NCBI RefSeq assembly: GCF_947500705.1
Contig: NZ_CANMSY010000009.1
Span: 1 to 64,000, forward strand
Source of the DNA: an uncultured Brachybacterium sp.
Lineage (GTDB): Bacteria; Actinomycetota; Actinomycetes; Actinomycetales; Dermabacteraceae
Direction: 5' to 3'
DNA: 64,000 bases
The translations under genes were made by a program, and so were the position numbers. Under the pieces are notes generated by a model. It was not told where the DNA came from. It searched no databases and was given only the letters and a program-made list of their open reading frames with translations. This document shows positions 61,101-64,000 of this stretch, piece after piece; the stretch's first letter is position 1, and the number at the start of each line of letters is the position of its first letter.

Positions 61101-61259
61101 GTGACGGATGCCGAGACCGCGATGGCCGCCGGTGACTGGGCCGCCTACGGCGACGCCCAGACCCGCCTCAGCGATGCACTGAACCGCGCGATCGCGGCGA
61201 ACCAGGAGCTCGGCGGAACCGGAGTGCCTGCGCAGCCCTCCGACGGCGGAGGCGGCTGA
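58155..61259 (+). CDS. UPF0182-family membrane protein
   Basis: This 1034-residue protein has about seven transmembrane helices in the first 330 residues (for example ITIGILVLLIILLVVASEIW). A large extracytoplasmic region follows, with family motifs YIQNNIDATRTAFDLDDV and GELQDTVIGVRELRP. The C-terminus is an acidic, proline-rich tail of about 120 residues ending in GGGG. The role is unknown. GTG 58155 starts it. A terminator follows at 61286. Confidence 0.93.
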   Translation: MSFSAPFGDMPRPRPRPAPDASAGGSRRISPLAITIGILVLLIILLVVASEIWTKYLWMDQLEFTDVLMTRWFTQALLFLAGFVVFAVPLFLSLRLAYTQRPVYPPVTREQEALEQFRAAVDPLRRGLTYGAPVVIGAFGGLALSRAWKDVQLFLHPQDFGQVDPIFENDISFYVFTLPLIDLLISFGQFVLLVSIVGAVIGHFIYGGVSWGQDSGLQVTRSARRHLGILATIYVLLLGAGHWFQRYDLLTAVHTRFEGASYADHNAILPAQTILAIASIVVAAMFVVWIFRSDWRIPAIGAGLMILSTLVVGNLYPWAIQQFQVQPNERALEQPYIQNNIDATRTAFDLDDVNEVPYTATTDAEPGALREDASTTAQIRLMDPNIISPTFEQREANRRYWGFDDVLSVDRYEIDGELQDTVIGVRELRPDKFGLADRSWVDQHIIYTHGYGTAAAHGNRRNADGEPSFLQSGVPGAGAFSEHEERVYFGRHSPDYSVVGAPEGSEPEEFDYQRGSTDDEEGGDQVYNTFQGDGGPSVGSFFNQLLYAIKFRDPNILISNYLNEESQILYDRDPQQRVREVAPFLSLDSQMYPAVVDDQLVWVIDGYTTTTEYPYAQSVDLDQTVNDSQTNPNDSATNRERSANYMRNSVKATVSAFDGSVTLYTWDTEDPILKAWAEVFPEALQPASEISGEMMSHLRYPADYFKAQRDILATYHVTDADDFFTQQDFWQVPPDPTVPAPTNPDGTTGQQAPQPPMYLTMQMPDAESPRFMLSSSFIPSEGQNVLTGYLAVDSETGNTEGNPADSFGDMTLLVLPSSNPVNGPGQVQATFNAEPNVSQALNLLKSGNSEVLNGNLLTLPVGGGLLYVQPVYLQSSQTGGGTQYPLLQMVLVSFGEKIGFAPTLDEALDLVFGGDSGADAGDAEVVDPDAPSGTADAVTDPGAADEGEEAPADGEEGQQAPPPAAGSPEERLDQALTDMDTAVTDAETAMAAGDWAAYGDAQTRLSDALNRAIAANQELGGTGVPAQPSDGGGG

Positions 61260-61285
61260 TCCGCCGCTGACGACCCCACCCCAGG

Positions 61286-61327
61286 ACGCCCGACCGGCAC
61301 CGGCCCCCGCCGGATCCGGTCGGGCGT
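61286..61327 (+). terminator. Terminator after the UPF0182 gene
   Basis: Perfect 12-bp arms (61286-61297 and 61316-61327) flank a GC-rich loop that may form its own small hairpin. Confidence 0.75.
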
Positions 61328-61390
61328 TCCGGCGTCCAGGCAGGTGAACGGCCTATGAACGTGTCATGGCACACGTTCGACGGCTCCCGG

Positions 61391-61420
61391 TTGGACGTGG
61401 AGGCGAGGGGGTCGTAGAGT
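61391..61420 (+). promoter_or_regulatory. Promoter of tRNA-fMet
   Basis: TTGGAC (61391-61396) and TAGAGT (61415-61420) are separated by 18 bases and lie 12 bases before the tRNA, the same layout as the tRNA-Lys promoter at 5902. Confidence 0.75.
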
Positions 61421-61432
61421 TACACATGTCGA

Positions 61433-61507
<75 letters not shown>

Positions 61508-61511
61508 GAAG

Positions 61512-61549
61512 AGAAGGCCCGGACGGTGGAAACACCGTCCGGGCCTTCT
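61512..61549 (+). terminator. Terminator of tRNA-fMet
   Basis: A perfect 17-bp stem (61512-61528 with 61533-61549) closes a GAAA loop directly after the tRNA. Confidence 0.93.
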
Positions 61550-61572
61550 GTCATGTCTGGCACGATGTCTCC

Positions 61573-62202
61573 ATGACAACGCTTTCTCTCCCCACGCCGC
61601 GGACGCTGGTGTTCATCGGCGACTCGATCACCGATGCCGGCCGCCGCGAGGACCCCGAGGAGCTCGGCCGCGGTTACGTGCGGCTGCTCGCCGAGCACTT
61701 CGCAGCTCATGAGCCCACCGCCACGGTGATCAACCGAGGGATCGGCGGGGACAAGGTCGCCGATCTGGAAGCGCGTTTCGGTCCCGACTGCCTGGACCTC
61801 GCCCCTGACCTGGTGACGATCTACGTGGGGGTCAACGACTCCTGGCACCGCTTCACCCGGGGCGAGCATGTCACCGAGGAGTCCTTCGAGCAGGGCTACC
61901 GGCACCTGCTCGATCAGCTCGCCGCCTCCGTGCCGGAGGCGCCGGTGCTGATGATCATCCCGTTCGTCGCGGACATCGACGAGGAGCGCGCACGGATCCA
62001 CAGCGACCTCGACGGCAAGGTCGAGATCATCCGCCGGCTCGCGCAGGAGCGAGGCCACCGGATCGTGGATCTCGAGCAGGTGCTCGCCACCGCACTCGCG
62101 GCAGGTCACACCCCGCGCAGCGTCACCGAGGACGGTGTGCATCCGACCCCGCCCGGGCACCGCCTGATCGCCGATGCCTGGCTCGAGACCGCAGGCCGCT
62201 GA
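61573..62202 (+). CDS. SGNH/GDSL hydrolase
   Basis: This 209-residue esterase/lipase-type enzyme has the four SGNH blocks: IGDSITDAG (Ser), RGIGGDKV (Gly), YVGVNDSW (Asn) and EDGVHPTPPGH (Asp and His). No signal peptide is seen, so it is probably cytoplasmic. Ester substrate unknown; it could deacetylate sugars or act on acyl esters. Monocistronic after the tRNA-fMet terminator. Confidence 0.93.
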   Translation: MTTLSLPTPRTLVFIGDSITDAGRREDPEELGRGYVRLLAEHFAAHEPTATVINRGIGGDKVADLEARFGPDCLDLAPDLVTIYVGVNDSWHRFTRGEHVTEESFEQGYRHLLDQLAASVPEAPVLMIIPFVADIDEERARIHSDLDGKVEIIRRLAQERGHRIVDLEQVLATALAAGHTPRSVTEDGVHPTPPGHRLIADAWLETAGR

Positions 62203-62242
62203 GCCGACCGGGCCTCCGCGCGCTGACCGCGGCGCGCCGTTC

Positions 62243-63070
62243 TCACCGCAGCGGCGCGGTGATGTCCACCGAGAGGAAACCACGGCGGAAGCTGCGGGCG
62301 TCGAGCACCAGCAGCTGCTCGGGGCGCCAGGGATTGCGCAGGTGCACGTGTCCGCTGTGCGGGTCCGCGCCGACCACCGCGAACACGTGGTTGCGCGGCA
62401 GCGGGCCGGCAGCGGTGGGAACACGGGAGCTGAGCGGATGGGTGGAGGCGGCGATCGCCCGCCCCTCATCGCGCCAGGCGATGATCTGCGCGGCGCTCGG
62501 CATCCGCAGCTGCGAGTGGACCCGCTCGCCCAGCAGCAGCTCGAGGCCGAAGCGGGCGAAGCCGCGCTGGAGGAAGCGGTAGTCCCCGGCCACATGGGCG
62601 GCGATCGCCTTCTCGAGCACCCCCACCCAGCCCGGGTTCGCGCCATCGCGTCGGCCGTACTGGAAGAGCCCCTGCTCATCGACAGGCAGCCAACGATCCA
62701 CCCGGATCGGGACCGGCACCGCCGGCAGCCGCACGGTGACGACGCCGTCCTCCTGGGTGCAGAGGAGGTCCCGCAGCCGCTCCGGTGCGGTCTCGTGGAT
62801 CGCGAGCATCGAGGCCATCACCCAGCAGTCGCCGAGCCGGCCCTGGCGGGGCCGCAGCATTCGCGGCGGCGTGAGCGGGCCGCGGTCCTCCTTGAGCGCC
62901 GTGGCACCCGGTCCGGGAGCGAGCTGATGCACACGGGTGGGGGAGTCCGTCCCGGTCGCTGCCGCCCTGGGGTCCAGGGCTCCGAGACGCGCATCGCGCG
63001 CCCGCCCGGTGAGGGCGAGCGCGCGAAGGGTGCGGCGCCAGGTGCGCACGCGCGGGCGGGAGCTGCTCAT
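62243..63070 (-). CDS. Calpain-like (C2 family) cysteine protease
   Basis: This 275-residue protein has the calpain catalytic Cys in RQGRLGDCWVMASM (about residue 83), the His in PRNHVFAVVGADPHSGHVHL and the Asn in LRNPW, the order of the C2 peptidase triad. The N-terminal 70 residues are basic and Pro/Thr-rich and could be disordered. No calcium-binding PBH domain is present. Bacterial members are poorly studied. ATG 63070 is chosen; longer frames lack homology. Confidence 0.85.
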   Translation of the reverse strand: MSSSRPRVRTWRRTLRALALTGRARDARLGALDPRAAATGTDSPTRVHQLAPGPGATALKEDRGPLTPPRMLRPRQGRLGDCWVMASMLAIHETAPERLRDLLCTQEDGVVTVRLPAVPVPIRVDRWLPVDEQGLFQYGRRDGANPGWVGVLEKAIAAHVAGDYRFLQRGFARFGLELLLGERVHSQLRMPSAAQIIAWRDEGRAIAASTHPLSSRVPTAAGPLPRNHVFAVVGADPHSGHVHLRNPWRPEQLLVLDARSFRRGFLSVDITAPLR

Positions 63071-63101
63071 GAGGATCCCCGCCCGGTCGTCATGAAGAAG
63101 C

Positions 63102-64000
63102 TCAGTGCTTCTCCGCCGCGACGATGTTCTGGCCGGTGCGCTCCATGACCTCATGGAACCAGGGCTGGGAGATGTCGAAGGCCTTGTGCCCGGCGACCCG
63201 CTCGAACTCGACGGCGCGCAGCACGTCGCCCCGCTCCTCGTCATGCCCGATCAGACCCGAGCCACCCTCGAGGGCGACCTGCACCGCGTAGTCGGTCATC
63301 GACTTGATCAGCCGGATGTCCTCGGGGTTCGCCTTCGCGGAGCGGGAGAAGTAGCCGGACTTCTGGACCATGACCTTCTCGGCGCCGAGCTTCTCGGCGA
63401 ACTGCTTCGCGAACCACTGGCCGGGGTTGATGGTGTCGATCTTGACGTGGCCGAAGGGGTCCTTCTCCGGCTCCTCGCCGCGGGCCTGCATCTCGGCGAC
63501 GATCTCCGGGATCCCGGCACCCTCGGAGAGGAAGATGTTCACGCAGCCGGCATCGTCCATGACCGCCTTGAGGCGCTCGGCCTCGGCCTCGATGTCGAGC
63601 TTCAGCTCGGGCAGGAACACGGCGTGGAGATCCCAGCGCTCGGAGCGGTGCCCGATCCCGGGCAGCCACTCCTGCTGGGAGTGCCAGGTCTGGTAGTACT
63701 CGGCGGCCTGCGCGGTGAGATATCCGCAGGCACGGCCCATGACCTCGTGGATGATCAGCATCTTCGGGTTCGAGCCGTGCTCGGCGATGATGTTCTGCGC
63801 GAAGATGCTGGACTGCTCGGCGGCGGACTTCGCACCGAGCGACTGCTTGATCGGCACGATGTCGTTGTCGATGGTCTTGGGCAGGCCCACGACCTGCATC
63901 TCGTGGCCGTTGTCGTGCAGGAACTTCGCGAGATCCGCGGCAGTGGTGTTGGTGTCATCACCGCCGATGGTGTGGAGCACGTCCACGCCGTCGGCCTTGA
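63102..64000 (-). CDS. PPi-dependent 6-phosphofructokinase, 3' part
   Basis: The window holds the C-terminal 298 residues or so; the 5' end lies beyond 64000. The GGDDTNT motif, with a second Asp where ATP enzymes have Gly, and PKTIDNDI with Lys instead of Gly mark the pyrophosphate-dependent class. EVMGRACGYL and the long C-terminal region also fit. It interconverts fructose 6-phosphate and fructose 1,6-bisphosphate using PPi. Confidence 0.93.
   Translation of the reverse strand, partial: KADGVDVLHTIGGDDTNTTAADLAKFLHDNGHEMQVVGLPKTIDNDIVPIKQSLGAKSAAEQSSIFAQNIIAEHGSNPKMLIIHEVMGRACGYLTAQAAEYYQTWHSQQEWLPGIGHRSERWDLHAVFLPELKLDIEAEAERLKAVMDDAGCVNIFLSEGAGIPEIVAEMQARGEEPEKDPFGHVKIDTINPGQWFAKQFAEKLGAEKVMVQKSGYFSRSAKANPEDIRLIKSMTDYAVQVALEGGSGLIGHDEERGDVLRAVEFERVAGHKAFDISQPWFHEVMERTGQNIVAAEKH

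Overview
The window is GC-rich, with short intergenic gaps and GTG/ATG starts that often overlap the preceding stop codon. It suggests a high-GC Actinomycetota, most likely a Micrococcales/Dermabacteraceae (Brachybacterium-like) chromosome. Markers include UPF0182 with a PPA1309-type neighbour, an Lhr helicase coupled to an Nei2-type glycosylase, meso-DAP dehydrogenase, PPi-dependent phosphofructokinase and CsoR-controlled copper genes. The genus is inferred from gene content and was not tested.

Layout. 1-1586: the 3' tip of an IS30-family copy, then three small hypothetical genes ending against a tRNA-Leu(UAG); probably the edge of a second genomic island. 1750-5715: ordinary chromosome (two NAD(P)-binding oxidoreductases, a DUF3618-like membrane protein, YchJ/SEC-C, GNAT, a LacA/Maa-type acetyltransferase). 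5943-20873: tRNA-Lys(CUU) followed by about 14.8 kb of decayed integrative conjugative element (ICE). The inferred right attachment site (20813-20843) resembles the tRNA 3' part and abuts what looks like the tRNA's original, displaced terminator. The element holds a 5'-truncated HTH gene, a 5'-truncated TraG/VirD4 coupling protein, a frameshifted ardC, a train of stop/start-overlapping ICE genes, an IS3-family element whose catalytic Glu is Val, and a candidate defence block (FRG-domain protein, serine resolvase, zinc-hook Rad50-like ATPase coupled to a 55-residue protein, nucleoside-deoxyribosyltransferase-like protein). It also has a complete IS30 element that truncates a TetR gene. No integrase is visible, so the element is probably immobile.

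20905-30209: core genes and a stress/redox block (ANTAR protein, substrate-binding lipoprotein, CDF transporter, zinc alcohol dehydrogenase, SDR, isochorismatase-like hydrolase) bracketed by two paralogous TetR regulators, one carrying an N-terminal STAS-like domain. 30436-33694: copper homeostasis (copZ, a 45-residue membrane protein, copA, csoR) with two operator-like palindromes at the copZ promoter. 33752-38200: mycothiol-dependent isomerase-like protein, a coupled uronate-dehydrogenase-like/Pr6Pr/P450 operon, and a small alarmone synthetase. 38329-43848: a one-carbon demethylation module (MetF-like, GcvT/DmdA-like, IclR regulator, dimethylglycine-dehydrogenase-like flavoprotein) with a perfect inverted repeat in the divergent promoter.

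44002-64000: mostly housekeeping, including Ddh, an unusual oligoribonuclease-AGE-epimerase fusion, Nei2-Lhr, SodA, SSB, PPA1309-UPF0182, initiator tRNA-fMet, SGNH hydrolase, a calpain-like protease and the 3' part of a PPi-phosphofructokinase. Several gene ends carry short tandem repeats that include or directly adjoin the stop codon. No CRISPR array, rRNA gene or replication origin was seen.
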